Shown piece by piece: positions 11,167 through 23,142 of a DNA stretch of 64,000 bases. Under the pieces are notes generated by a model. The model ran no database searches. It saw only the letters and a list, made by a program, of their open reading frames with translations, and had not been told where the DNA came from. The DNA is from Zasmidium citrigriseum (taxonomy: Eukaryota > Ascomycota > Dothideomycetes > Mycosphaerellales > Mycosphaerellaceae). Location: positions 124,001-188,000 of the forward strand of contig NHNW01000033.1 in the NCBI GenBank assembly GCA_002786025.1. The letters are read 5' to 3'. The position numbers and the translations under genes are program-made. The first letter of the stretch is position 1; each line of letters opens with the position of its first letter.

Positions 11167-13588
11167 TCTCGAATCGAGTGCCGGGATGGTTTCGTATTTT
11201 CGTCATTGTTGAAGGATTGACTGGAGTTGAGGCTGGAAGGATCTGGAGATTCTCGGAGCGAAACGACTGGGAGTTTGGGACTGGAAGCGATCAAACGGGT
11301 AGTTGCTTGTGGCTTAAACAAGATCAGTACGGGGACTGCGATGCCCAGGGATGTTACTTCGCCACAGCATCACCATCAGGCGAGACACGAATGGCTGATA
11401 TGAGCTCGTTTTGGAAACCGTGTCTGACGAGCCAACATGGGGTCTTCTGGACAAGCGAGAGGCAACCTATATGAATCGGAGAAAATCTGTGTCACCAACC
11501 TGTACGTGGCGTCCTGGCGTGTGTCCTACTCATGCGGGTGGTTTTGACCAACGCCTCGCCTCTCAAACCCAGTATATGTGGCTCTTGCTATGGTGGAGTA
11601 AAGACTGCCACTATGGCGGTTGGCTGCTTGGGGTTTCGCTATCCCCAGCCGCGACAGCGCAAGCCATGGGCTGAGCATATACCCTGTGGCTGGGAGTCGA
11701 AATGTGGAAGCTGTATGTCAGGCTGTTGTCGATATGTACACTTGTGTGAAGGATGTCAGCGTTGTCAACGTTAACGACGGAAAAGGTAGGCCTGCTTCCA
11801 GAAAAGCACGTTGTCGCCAGGACCCGAAGAAATCGATCCCGATCGTTGGGTCGGTTGATCTGAGACATGGCGTGGCAGAGCGCTCGAGCGTTTTTCTCAC
11901 TGTTTGGTCGCACAAGATCACGGGCGAACTGCCGGGATGATCCCACCCATCCATGCTCGACCGCACCTCGTCCCATCCCGTCCTGCTCCATCAACATACA
12001 TCTCTCAACAGCATACGGCTCAAAATACACGCACCCGGTTTCGAGGCCAGCAGGATCAGACAATGCCAGTCCAAGGAGTCCAATGAGCGGCGGCCGAGGG
12101 AGAGCCGCCCAGCCATGAATCGAAGACAGCGCTCGACACACGCTGCTGCAAGTACCCGTGTCTGCAAATAGGGCTCTCGTCCGAACACATCCTGGCCATC
12201 ACATCTGAGAAAATTATTGCGCGCTGCAGCTATCCGTCTCGTTGACCGATGGCCATTGGCCGCGGCGCCTGCTCTGCTCTCAGCGTGTTGAAGGATTAGA
12301 CTTCGGCCGTCACAGCTCCAGCAGTGGAACCTCGTCCGCTACGCCAGGTCCGCCGTGTCTTGCACCAGCGCTGCTGCCGGCGAGGAGATCAGGACAAGCG
12401 CGCGATTGTGCTCAAAGGCCCGGATGCCCTTCCAGACTGCCTTGCTGCGAGCAGCCGGACGCCCGCTGCACAGGGCTGCTGTTGCTGACTTTCCGCTATC
12501 CATGCAGCTGCGAGCGCCTCTCACACAGCGGGAAAACGTGGTCAATCCTGCCATCCAGAGGGCGTCGCACCTAAGGCATCTCACTGCAGCCATCCGGCCA
12601 CCGCGAGTTCTCGCCATGCTGCTATCGCTGCCCACACGAGCGCCTCGTCGCAGATATGCTACAGTCTCGCCTGACCGTCTCCTGGGGCTTCGTGGCCACG
12701 CAGAACCTCGCGATAGCCGGCCATCTGCTCATACGACCGATCTGCTATATGATGATTTGAATATTGCGCTCGACTCGCGATAACGTCGCGCCATCTACGA
12801 CAGCGCTGTTGAATCGTCCCAACGCGCGACTAGGCGTACGCCAATTGCAAATCCGCCGGCCGTCTCGCCTTGCTCTCACGGCGCCTGCCAGGTCTTGACT
12901 TCACCAGTCCAGTTTTGCCTTTTTCCAGAGCCGGATCCAAGCTTCGTGGCCTTACGCTGTTTGGACTGCCTCCACCGTAAGACGCCTAGCGTCTGTCGTA
13001 AAGAGACAACGTTCTAGCTATCTAGGAAAGGTACAGCAAACCCTATCTCTGGCACGCGATTAGCGTTAGCGGCCGTCCGACCCAGAATGGCATCGCTCTG
13101 CCGACTGGCGACCTCTTGCCGTGAGCTTCGTGCACAGTTTGGGACGACTTCTGGACTTACGCCAAAGCGCCTCAAACCTACCATGCCGCTACATGTTCGT
13201 GGCGTTCCAGATTCCCAGCGCTCTCACACGAGCGTGGAACCGGAGCCTCCCAGAGTTCAGCCCATCGATGCATCGATGGACAGGACGACCGAAGGCCGTG
13301 CTCATATACAGGTGGGTAGATGCCCAGCGTTTCTGTTTCCTCTCCCGAGTTTCTTGCTGCACTCGATCCTGACTAGACCTTTGTGTCTGTATCCTTTCGT
13401 TTCCAGGCGTGTGCAACGAGGTTCGCCTCGCTGTCACTGCTGTTCTCCACTCGCTCCTCACAGTCAGGTCATTGAGGTAGCTTGCTCCAAGGGGCTCGCC
13501 TTCCCAACGACTCCAGGGAACCGGAGACTCACAAGCAGACAACTCGACAAACTTTGGGGAACGATTCGACTCCCCACATTCCGACAAG
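11167..13588. other. Long gene-free stretch upstream of the GT2 gene
   Basis: About 2.4 kb without a convincing gene. Small frames occur on both strands but lack Met-led, family-like or intron-consistent structure. The right end must hold the GT2 promoter and 5' leader. A well-formed leader intron is likely at 13312-13406. Confidence 0.5.
13312..13406 (+). promoter_or_regulatory. Candidate 5'-leader intron of the GT2 gene
   Basis: A GTGGGT donor at 13312, a pyrimidine-rich interior, a CTGAC branch-like site near 13370 and a TTTCCAG acceptor ending at 13406 form a 95-base GT-AG intron in the noncoding leader. Its strand and position fit the transcript of the gene starting at 13589. Confidence 0.4.
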
Positions 13589-16292
13589 ATGGGTCTCCTG
13601 TCATACGTGAAGCCCAAGAAGGGCAAGAAGGATGAGCCTGAACACGCCCAGCCAGAGATGTCAGAGAAGGAGGCTCCAGCTGGTACCACTGCTACCACTC
13701 CCGGCACTGCTACTCCAGGATGGTCCCGACCAGCTTCGCTCTATCCAGTGGGCGACTTCCGCAACTCTCAAGCCGACGACATCAACGAAATCAAGTGCGA
13801 TGTCATGGTCAACTGGCTGTACCAACAGCAGATGGAGAGGCTGTGGACTGCTGGAGGCATGGACGAGGGTGTTGTCTTAAAGAAGTCGAGAGGGCAATAC
13901 ACCTGCTGCCCAAGCGATATCATCGAGGAGCCATATGGCTTCTACAGAGCCATCGAGACCTTGAACGTCCGAGTAAGTTCACAATGAAGCTCTTTCGAAG
14001 TTCCAGCACTGACTTAAATCTTAGGTCGCCATGACAGTCAACACTCGTGTCATCAAGCTTTTCCTCCACAACAACGAGCGACCCTACGTTCCTCTCAAGA
14101 ACGGTCTCCGACTTCAGGTCCTCCCCGATATCTCCTACCTCCCACGGTGCCAGAAGCATCAGTTCGCTGCCTTCATTGCCGATCGTGGTCTTTTGGTCGT
14201 CTGGGACGACGAGCCCCGTCACCTGCTCGACCGCGCACACAAGATCGAGAAGTCCCTCATGGAGATGATCTGGGACGACCAGACTGAAGAGGCTGATGAG
14301 AAGAAAGAAGGCAGCGTTGCCGTTCAGGAGGTGTCTGACGACGATGACTCCGTTGAGCGAGGTGCCATCGAACAACCTCGACGAATGGTCCTCTGGCAAG
14401 CCATCCTCTGTGCCTTTACATTGTGTCTCACATTCTTCTGCATCGGTACTGGTTTCCAGAAGATCGCCATCGAAACCCTGGTGGACAAGAACTACATCCG
14501 ATTGGCCTTTGTCCTGGTTGTGCCCTTGCAGATGTGGCTGGCTTTGTTCTTCTTCCAGTCCATCGTCGGTAGCGTCGCGCAGCTGATCGGGCCAATTTCG
14601 CAGATGAACCACAATACCAAGTTCTACTCCGGCCTCAAGCCTCGCCGCCTTCGACGAGGCGCTGGTCAGCTCCCCCACGTCACCATCCAAATGCCAGTCT
14701 ACAAGGAAGGTCTCCATGCTGTCATCGAGCCCACTGTCCGATCGCTCAAAGCCGCCATCTCGACTTATGAGATGCAAGGAGGAACTGCTAACATCTTCGT
14801 TAACGACGACGGTATGCAGCTCGTTCCTGAAGAAGATGCCCGCGCCCGCCAGGACTTCTACGACGAGCACAACATCGGCTGGGTTTCTCGTCCGAAGCAC
14901 AACCCCAAGCCAAGCGAGGGCGAAGAGGCGTTCCTCCGACGTGGAAAGTTCAAGAAGGCCTCCAACATGAACTACGCACTCTGGGTCAGCAACCGTGTTG
15001 AAGAGATTCTGGAAACTCTTGAGCGCCACCAAGGCTGGACGCAGGAGGACGAAGCTCATGCCTACCGCGACGCTCTAGCTGCTGTTGTTGAGGCTGATGA
15101 GGGTCGCACCTGGGCTGATGGCAACATCCGAATGGGTGACTACATTCTCTTGATCGACTCCGACACCCGTGTACCAACCGACTGCTTCCTCGACGCCGTC
15201 TCTGAGATGGAGCAATCCCCACAGGTCGCCATCATTCAGTATTCGTCCGGTGTGATGAACGTTACGGACTCCTTCTTTGAGCGTGGTATCACCTTCTTCA
15301 CCCACCTGATCTACACGGCCATTAGATTCGCCGTGGCCAACGGTGATGTCGCACCTTTCGTCGGTCATAATGCCGTCCTCCGCTGGTCTGCCGTTCAAGC
15401 TATCGGCTACGACTGCAAGTTCGACGATCGTGAGAAGTTCTGGTCCGAGGACACCGTCTCCGAAGATTTCGACATGGCCCTCCGTCTTCAGACCGCCGGA
15501 TACGTCGTGCGCATGGGTGGCTACACCGGTGATGGTTTCCAAGAAGGTGTCTCCCTGACCGTCTACGACGAACTGGCCCGCTGGGAGAAGTACGCCTACG
15601 GCTGCTCAGAACTCATCTTCCAGCCCTTCCGCTATTGGTTTACCCGCGGTCCTTTCACTAAGCTCTTCCTCCGCTTCCTAGGATCTCGTATGCCTCTTCC
15701 CTCCAAGTTCACCATCATGGCCTATGTCGGGACATACTTCGCCCTAGGCTCCGCCTGGCTCTTCACTCTCGCCAACTACTTCCTCATGGGCTGGTACAAT
15801 GGCGCTCTGGACCACTACTACATGGACAGTTTCAAAATCTACTTCGCCATCATCATCATCTTCTCCGGCCTCGGCAATCTCGCCCTTGCAGTCCTCCGCT
15901 ACCGCACCGGCGAAGCCACGCTCTTTAAGTCCCTAATCGAGAATTTCAGCTGGGTTCCCCTCCTCATGATCTTCCTCGGCGGTGTCTCTCTGCACGTCTC
16001 GCAGGCCATCCTCTCGCATCTCTGCAGCATCGACATGTCCTGGGGCGCCACGAGTAAAGAAGCCGAGAACACGACCTTCTTCAAGGAAATCCCCAAAGTC
16101 CTGAAGAAGTTCAAGGGCACTTTCATCTTCTGTGGCTTTTGCACGGTTATGATGATCGCGCTGGCGGTCTTCGCGCCTTATTACTGGAAGATTGATACTT
16201 TTGTTGCGATTTACCCGCTCAGCACGATTGTGGTGGGACATTTTGGGTTGCCGGTGTTGCTTAACCCTGGTTTGATGAGGTTTACTTGGTAG
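13589..16292 (+). CDS. GT2: Family 2 glycosyltransferase, polytopic (ZtGT2-type)
   Basis: Two exons, 13589-13972 and 14025-16292, give 883 residues. The catalytic core has the processive GT2 motif series: VNDDG (about residue 390), LLIDSDTRVP (DxD), the acidic SEDFDMALRL and the RWEKYAYG segment that stands where (Q/R)xxRW is found. One hydrophobic cluster precedes the core (around QAILCAFTLCLTFFCIG) and several follow it, so the active site faces the cytosol and product is probably exported. The whole matches the fungal GT2 protein described in Zymoseptoria tritici and Fusarium as needed for hyphal growth on solid surfaces and for infection (from memory). The polysaccharide product is not known. 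Strongly C-ending codons suggest high expression. Confidence 0.9.
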
Positions 16293-17177
16293 AGTGCCTC
16301 GTTTGTTCGTTCTTTTTGATTATCACGCTCGCTTCGCGGAAAGAAAGCGAATATAGATGGGGACAATTTCGATCATTCTAATAGATATCACGATGAGGAC
16401 ACAAAGCTTTTGGCGGTCATGGCTGTACGATCTTACGGGTTGGGATGTTTAGCCATGGGCAATGAAATGACGCTCGTTCATACTCTATCACTTCCTCAAT
16501 CCATTGACCTTGCCGCTGACTTCCATTTCTTCCTTATGCCGCTGACGCCTCGTTCATCTGCGCTTTCAACTTCAATATCTTTGCAGCCGTAAAGACCATG
16601 GATGTTCCTGGCAACGAGCGGGAAGCAAAGCGCATTCCAAATCGTCGCATCTCGTCCTCTGCTGAGCCAAACACTCTTTCTTTCGCCTCGCTGATCACCC
16701 AGAGACTTTCAATAGCCAGGCATCAAACAAACACTCTGCACCATCCAAAACTCTTCAACAAAAAAATCCCCAGACAAGCTCGACACGCCTCGGAGGCTGG
16801 CACGGCAAGGCAGTGAGATCTCGACCCACCGCCAGCTCAAGTCGAACCTGCATGCCAGCCGTCAAAGTTGTGAAGAGAGTTGGTACGGCGTGTGAAGAGA
16901 GTTGAAGTGGCTTCTTCGACTGGTGTGAAAGCAAAAGTGGCGTTCTCGGCTCAGACCGACCGCACGTGGGGCAAGAATCCAGCCCACTTCATGTGATGAG
17001 ACCTGCAGCTTTGGGAACTTTCATTCACTTGACTACTCGGTACTTGTGACCCATCGGGAAGGTGCGAAGATCGACGATACCAAGGATTCTCGCGGGCCGG
17101 ACGATCATACGTTTGTGCAAGTGATGGAGCGGCGGTGACGGCATTGAGTTTCAGACCAGAGGACACATTGGTCGAAG
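16293..17177. other. Intergenic region between GT2 and OTU2
   Basis: This holds the GT2 3' end and the OTU2 promoter. A 14-base direct repeat occurs at 16869-16882 and 16891-16904. No coding frame is supported. Confidence 0.5.
16869..16904. repeat. 14-base direct repeat
   Basis: The word TGTGAAGAGAGTTG occurs twice, at 16869-16882 and 16891-16904, with 8 bases between. It lies about 270 bases before the OTU2 start codon, so it may be a paired binding site, or chance. Confidence 0.6.
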
Positions 17178-18080
17178 ATGGAGGAACTCCAAACGCGACA
17201 CCGCAAAGAGCAGCGAGATCTGCAGAGCCAGGTGACGCAGAAGAAGAAGCAGGCGAGTAAGAAGACGAGAAAGGGCGTTAATGAGGAGTGTGAGCGGTTG
17301 GAGAGGGAGTTGAAGGAGAGGCAGGCGAGGGAGGTTACTGAGCTCAATGGAGAGGCTGTCGATGGAGATGTAGCGGAGGAGTTGGAGGACTTGACATTGC
17401 AGACAGATGAGAAAGAAGAAGTCAATGGGACGAACGGCACAACACAAGAGCCAGAATCACAACCCGGACAACAAGGCAAAAAACGCAACCGCGCGAAAGA
17501 ACGCCTCGCCCGCCGCGCCGCCGAACAACAAGACCTCATCGCACAAGCCAAAGAAGAAGCCCAAAACCTCCCCGACCTCAAAACCCAAGAACGCAATCGT
17601 CTCCTCGAAAGCATGAAAGAGCACAACCTCACCGAACACGAAATCCGCGCTGATGGGCATTGTCTGTACTCTGCTGTTGCGGATCAACTCACGCAACTTG
17701 ATATCCCCCTCCAACAAGAAGCAGATACCATCCAGCCCGGCGACACCCCCTACAAACTCACCCGCGCCGCCGCAGCAACCTACATCTCCTCCAACCCCTC
17801 AGATTTCGAACCCTTCCTCGAAGAACCCCTGCAAGAATACATCCACAAAATCCGCGACACAGCCGAATGGGGCGGGCAATTGGAACTTCTCGCTCTGGCG
17901 AAGACTTATGGGGTTGATATCAATGTCTTGCAGGACTTTGGTCGGGTGGAGAGGATCGAAGGGGGTGGGAAGGAGGGTAGGGAGGTGTGGTTGGGGTATT
18001 ATAAACATGGGTTTGGGTTGGGAGAGCATTATAATAGTTTGAGGCAGAGTGACAAGGAGGGGAAGAAAGAGGGGGGATGA
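17178..18080 (+). CDS. OTU2: OTU-domain deubiquitinase (Otu2-like)
   Basis: An intronless 300-residue frame from the ATG at 17178. The N-terminal ~150 residues are a Lys/Glu/Gln-rich coiled coil that begins RHRKEQRDLQ, as in Otu2/OTUD6 proteins. The OTU domain follows: the catalytic loop RADGHCLYSA with Asp159 and Cys162, and the His motif GEHYNSL with His284. Otu2-type enzymes cleave ubiquitin chains and act on the small ribosomal subunit in yeast. It ends with a Lys/Glu tail. It is convergent with the Fhl1 gene, with 671 bases between the stops. Confidence 0.92.
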   Translation: MEELQTRHRKEQRDLQSQVTQKKKQASKKTRKGVNEECERLERELKERQAREVTELNGEAVDGDVAEELEDLTLQTDEKEEVNGTNGTTQEPESQPGQQGKKRNRAKERLARRAAEQQDLIAQAKEEAQNLPDLKTQERNRLLESMKEHNLTEHEIRADGHCLYSAVADQLTQLDIPLQQEADTIQPGDTPYKLTRAAAATYISSNPSDFEPFLEEPLQEYIHKIRDTAEWGGQLELLALAKTYGVDINVLQDFGRVERIEGGGKEGREVWLGYYKHGFGLGEHYNSLRQSDKEGKKEGG

Positions 18081-18751
18081 GGGATGAAGGAAAAAGACAT
18101 GAAACCACTCGAAACCAGGCTGGTCCACCGAACGGCGCAAGGCGCAGTCAGGACAGCCCACTGCATGATCACGCTTCCTCCCAGACAAAGCGGGCCTGCG
18201 GAAAGTTGATCTTCTGTATGGACATGCGAGACTTCGCGGTATCCACGGCATTAGTACCTGCCTGCATCGAAGGACTTGGCGGAGAGTCTATGCTTCCGAA
18301 CATTGCAGTAGGCATGGCACACATCAGCAGTCCAACTCTACTGAGGAGCAATACCACAACTAGAGCAGACAGACAAAATCACCACGAAGAAAGTCAAACA
18401 TTTGGCCGATCCTGTATCTCATCAATTCGTCCAATTGCGTAACTTTTGTCTATCAGTACACTCTTCAAGCGCTCATGTTTTGCTTCGAACGCTCAAAGAT
18501 GCGCAGAGACTGCGAGTACCACCCAATGCATGCGCGATGTTTATTGTGCCAAAGCACACCAAACCAAGAAAGACTCCAATAGCACCTTCGCTCGCTAATC
18601 CCGATCAAAAAGTAGCAAAATCAAAATCAAACAATCAATACATGCATCGACGTCTTTGGATGCCATGTCTTGCGCCGTATGTCCCTGGGTATACCCTCTT
18701 GAAACCATTCATCCTCGAAACTCCTCCAGAATGCTGTGCGAGTGGATGCCA
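18081..18751. other. Convergent 3' region (OTU2 / FHL1)
   Basis: 671 bases between two converging stop codons. It has AT-richer patches but no supported gene. It presumably holds both 3' untranslated regions. Confidence 0.5.
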
Positions 18752-21700
18752 TCACTCTGTTCTCTGCCTCTTGGCCTCTGACTCAGCGTCTGTCATCTCG
18801 ATGTCCTCTGCCGTTCGCTTGACACCCGCGGATGTTGGTCTGGCAGGCTCCGGCGGCGAAGCTCGCTTTGAGCTTTCATCGATGCTATTGTTGGGCTGAA
18901 TGCTGCCGACAGACGGAGCGGCAACAGCAGCCGGCATTGTATTGGTCGGCGGTGCGCTATCAGCAAGCGGGGCGGTATTGACCGGTGGTGCAGTATTGGT
19001 AGGCCCATTATCGGTAGGTGGCGCGGCATTGGCAGCTGGTGGAGCATTGATAGCTGGCGCGGCAGTCACAAACGTGTTAGTAGTCGTCTGCTGTGATGCC
19101 ATGGCGGGCATTGGTGCAGCAGTGGCAGGCTGCTCAGGTTGAACGACAGGCCCATTGCTTGGCTGCTTCTCCGGGGCGGAAGGTGTAACGGCTGGCGGAA
19201 CTGCAATTGCAGCCGACTGCGGTCCAGGGGTAAGGGTCTTTACCTGCTCTTCAGAGACAGGCGCTATCGGCTGCACGTAGGTACCATTCGTTGTCTGGGC
19301 CACGGCTGCGGCAGTCTGTGAAGCGACGCTTGGCTGCACACCTTGGCTGCCGTTGGAGACACCGTCAGAGACACCGTTAGCTGGCGGTGCTGCTGTCGAC
19401 GGAGCATAGCTGGTTCCCTGCGGTTGCTGACCTAGCTGCTGCTGCTGCTGAATCTGCTGTGGCGGTTGCGCAGGCACGTTCGGAGGACCGTTCGGCTGGA
19501 CTGTCACACCATTTTCGACTTTCGACACATTTTCGGTTTGACCCTGGCCATGAGTAGGGCCATTCGCGCTTGCACTCTTTGCCTTCGTATCGTGTTGATC
19601 GAAGATAGCCTTGAGAGTCAGGTATGGTTCGCTCTTCAAAGCTTCCTCACCAGGGTAGTGCTTAGATCCATCGCCAGAGTTGTGGAATATTTCCGAGAAA
19701 TAGTTCACGGCATCAAAGAACTTCTTGCCTTCCGCCTCCATGTCGGGACTGTTTGGTGCCAGTCGACTCAGGTAGACATTACGATACGACATGATAGCTT
19801 GCGTGATTGCCTGAACCGGATTTGCAGGCTGAGCAGGCTGTTGACTGGGTTGTATGGCATTCGGAGGCTGCTGCATGTGCGAGCCTTGGACTGGAGGACC
19901 CATTTGTGGCCCATGCATTGACTGCACGTTCGGATGATGAGGACCATGTCCAGGATGGCCATGCGGTGGGTACTGGTTTGGATGAGATCCATATGGACTG
20001 CTGTACTGACCCTGACCAGGATTGAAAGGAGGCTGTTGGCCGTATCTTGGTGGATACTGAGGCGGACCATGCTGGTATTGAGGCATTCCGGGGCCCATTT
20101 GTCCATTGCCCATCGGCATCTGAGGTTGACGCGGTGGAGGTGGAGTTTTCTTCTTCTTCGTGCCTGTCTCTTCACGAGGAGCATCCTGGTCAACGGCCCA
20201 AAGCATTCCCTTTCCCATCTTGCCGACGGCTTTGAACCGGGAATGCTGAGACAGATTGTGTCGAATGCTACTCTGCCATCCGGTCGTGGTGACAGTGTAC
20301 CTGAAATACGGCCATCTTTTTTGAAATTTGTCGTAGATGGTTTGCAAGTCTGCGGAGCCGATGGACTGCAGTATCTCGTCCAAGAGGTAGAAGTATGATA
20401 GAGTAGGCTTCTTCAACTCTTCTTCTGTGAAGGCTTCCTGAGGCTTCATTGGCGAAGGTGATCGCAGAGGCCGCCGAGGAAGACCCGATGAACCCGATGG
20501 CCCAACGTCTGCACTTTGTGATGCTTGCGGGTCGCGCGGTTGCGCTGGACCAGCAGCGCCGTCTTCAGGTGGATCTGCGGGTTCAATGCTCTCCACAGCA
20601 TCGGTGGCCCCTTCAGGTCGTGACTTGTTGCCCTTGGCAGCGGCGTCCTTGGCCCTCTGTTCTTCTCGAACTTCTGCAAGAATGACATTGATGTCAGGCA
20701 CGGGAAGTTGGCGACGTTCGTATTCCTTCTTTCTGCGCATCACCGCTCTTTCGTCTCGCTTGGATAGGAAGCCATTCTTGGGGGGTCGGCCAGGCCCTTT
20801 GCGCTTCTCAGGCATTTCGTCAGGGGCAAGACCCTCCAAAATCGAACCCGGCAAGATGACTGGACGCGACGCCTCGGTTGGTTCAGGCTTGACTTCAGTT
20901 GCGCCCTCATCTCCAGCAGCGGCAGCTTCTTCTGCAGGCTTCTTCCCCTTGTCGTTTTGCTTGGCAGAATCTGGTTCGTTTGACGCACTCGGCTCAGTGG
21001 TCTTGGACTTGCTTGCAGCCTTGGGCTTGCCCTTGCCTGGAGCTTTGCCGGCATCTTTCCCCTTGCCGGGTGCCTTTGGCGCCTTCAGCTTGAGCTTAGG
21101 GATTGGCTTCTTTGCGATTGACTCTGGCTCCTCGACGTCCTCGTCTTCCGCATCGTCTGCTACCTCGTTGGAAAGACGACGATCGGACGTAGAGGAGGCG
21201 TCTTCGTCATCTTCGGCGTCCTCTATCGCGTCGCCTGCGGGATCGTCGTCAACAAAGGTGGGTGGCAAGCGGAACACAATTTTGAGTGAGGCGACGAAGA
21301 TCTCTGAGCCGTTTTTGAGGGGGATGTTCGTTGCGTTTTTGTAGTGCAGCACGTCGTCAACGTAGGCTTTATTGCCTACGATGTGCACCACCCAACGATG
21401 ATTCTCAGAGTCGTAGCTGAAGCACAGATGCTCCCTAGAAAGACTTTTGATGTCTTTTGGATCTGCGGTATGGACGGGGAGCATTGCCCAGTCCTCGGGA
21501 TGATCGCGGCTGCCGGCTGCCGAGCCAGTGTATGGCTCCGCCTCTCGCGCAGACATATTGAAGACGTCGCGCGGGGCGATGGATGTGGCAGAGGAAGAAG
21601 TGGGCTTGATCCGGTCACGTTGTCGCCTCCAAGACAGATCGGCCTCATCGTCGGAAGGAGGATTATATGAGACAGGACCTGCGTGCTCGCTGTAATGGCT

Positions 21701-22821
21701 CAGCAGGCCACGCTCCGGGCGGCCTTCGAGGTCGTCATCGTCGGCCGAAGCAGACGATCCATAGACGGCAACGTCATCACCATACTGCTCGAGCTGGCCG
21801 GGCTCGTTCGCGTAATCGACGAGCGCGCGTTGTGCATGGGCCAATTGTTTCATGGCTTTGGCTCTGGCCTTTGCCCGCCTTTTTTCCAATAGCTTGCGCG
21901 CCTTCTTCTGCGCCTGCCATCTGTCCAAAAAGGTCTGATCGCGACCAAGCATGAGGTTGGGGGTCTTGAAGACATAGTAACTGTCGGTGAAGGACAGCAT
22001 CGCGTAGCCAGTCTCTTGCTGCTGCTCCTCGTCTTCGACAGGACCAGGCTGAGCCTCTGAGGCCTGGTCGTCGGTGGTGTGAAGGTCGAAATGCTTGAAG
22101 CTGTTCGGCGCCGGGGTTGTTGGCTCCAAAAGCTCGGCGGGATCGAACAGGGCGGCATCATCATGAGAGGCGAACTGAGTGAGGTCTGCAGGGGGCAGGA
22201 ATGGTTGTTCGAAGACATCGGGGTCGTCGGCGTTGCGCAAGTTACTCGGCACGCCGTGGTCGGTGGCGTGGGCACGCGCGGACGGGTCTAGGTCGGTCGA
22301 CATTACGTTGAAGGGCGGCGAGGGTGAGGAGCGGGGGAGGTCAAGGTCGAGGGGGCGGGATGTCTCTTGAAGGCCGGCGCTTTCCATCGTTTGTAGTGAC
22401 GTGAATGTAGACGGGCCGGCTTCATTATTCTGGCGCGGGTAGGGACGCTTCTGCTTCTGCTGCTGCTGCTTTCTCTTCGAGCGTGCTTGCAGTTCCCGGA
22501 CGAGCTCCCGCGGCGGTAAGTCGCAGTAGGGGCCACCCTCAAGTTTGGGTTGCAAGTCTTGGCCGGTCTGGCGGATGATTTCGTCTCGCGGCCACAGCAC
22601 GCCCACGGTATGAGCGTTGGGTGGAAGAGGCGAAGGTTTGTCGTCCGTTCCGACGGGCGCGAAACCCAGGACCAAGCCCAAAGAGGTGGGAAAGACGTGC
22701 ACGACGGCGCTGTGCTCCTCCAAGAGATTGAGGCGCTGGTGTGGATTGTCGAGAGAGGGTGGGAGGGGGGGAGTGACCTTGACAGACGGCGGGAGTCGTG
22801 CGAGGGTAGGTCGGTGGGTAT
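18752..22821 (-). CDS. FHL1: Fhl1-like FHA and forkhead transcription factor (main exon)
   Basis: An open frame of about 1,355 codons. An FHA domain lies near 21.25-21.45 kb (SREHLCFSYD, HRWVVHIVGNKAYVDD, PLKNGSEI). It is followed by an acidic/Lys-rich linker with an AT-hook-like KRKGPGRPPKNG. The forkhead domain lies near 20.2-20.43 kb (LSYFYLLDEIL, WPYFRYTVTTTGWQSSIRHNLS). The C-terminal third is Gln/Pro-rich with degenerate Ala/Pro/Asn/Thr repeats. Domain order matches Fhl1, which controls ribosomal protein genes in yeast. The start is unresolved: the frame continues upstream but its first internal ATG is at 22387. I place an acceptor at 22822, giving an exon that begins at 22821. A possible first exon is 23025-22986, which keeps phase across a 164-base intron. 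Confidence 0.88.
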
Positions 22822-23142
22822 CTAGTAGCAAGGCAGTGGTTAGCTCGTAGCAACGTGAAGAGAAGCATGTGAAGTCGGCGGGCGCACGCGGTAGGGTCCG
22901 CTAAGCAAGGATGGGTAATGCCAAAAGTCGTTGGCCAGGGTTAGTAGAGGTCAGCGAACTCCTCCTTTGTAGTCGTCAACGATACAGAGTGCCTCTGGTA
23001 AGGCTCGTTCGCATGACTTTTCCATGGCCACTACAATTTCGCTTTTGCTGATTTCGCACGCATGCAAAATGCCGTCTTCATGAGTATAAAGCGAGTCTCT
23101 TCGGCTTCCGGCTTCACCAAGCCGCCCTCTTCTCTTTCGCCA

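Noticed and set aside
12355..12783. 142-codon plus-strand frame in the long gene-free stretch
   Set aside because: Its composition (Ala, Arg, Ser, Pro, Leu) is what GC-rich noncoding DNA gives. No ATG-led conserved block or paired intron is seen.
13920..15059. 379-codon minus-strand open frame
   Set aside because: It lies antisense to the GT2 coding exon, whose catalytic motifs are unmistakable. The frame is a by-product of the strong C-ending codon bias.
17105..17632. 175-codon minus-strand frame with hydrophobic segments
   Set aside because: Antisense to the OTU2 coiled coil; its hydrophobic runs mirror Glu/Lys-rich codons.
20586..21344. 252-codon plus-strand open frame
   Set aside because: It is antisense to the Fhl1 exon and consists of low-complexity Ser/Ala/Leu text mirrored from Lys/Glu-rich coding sequence.
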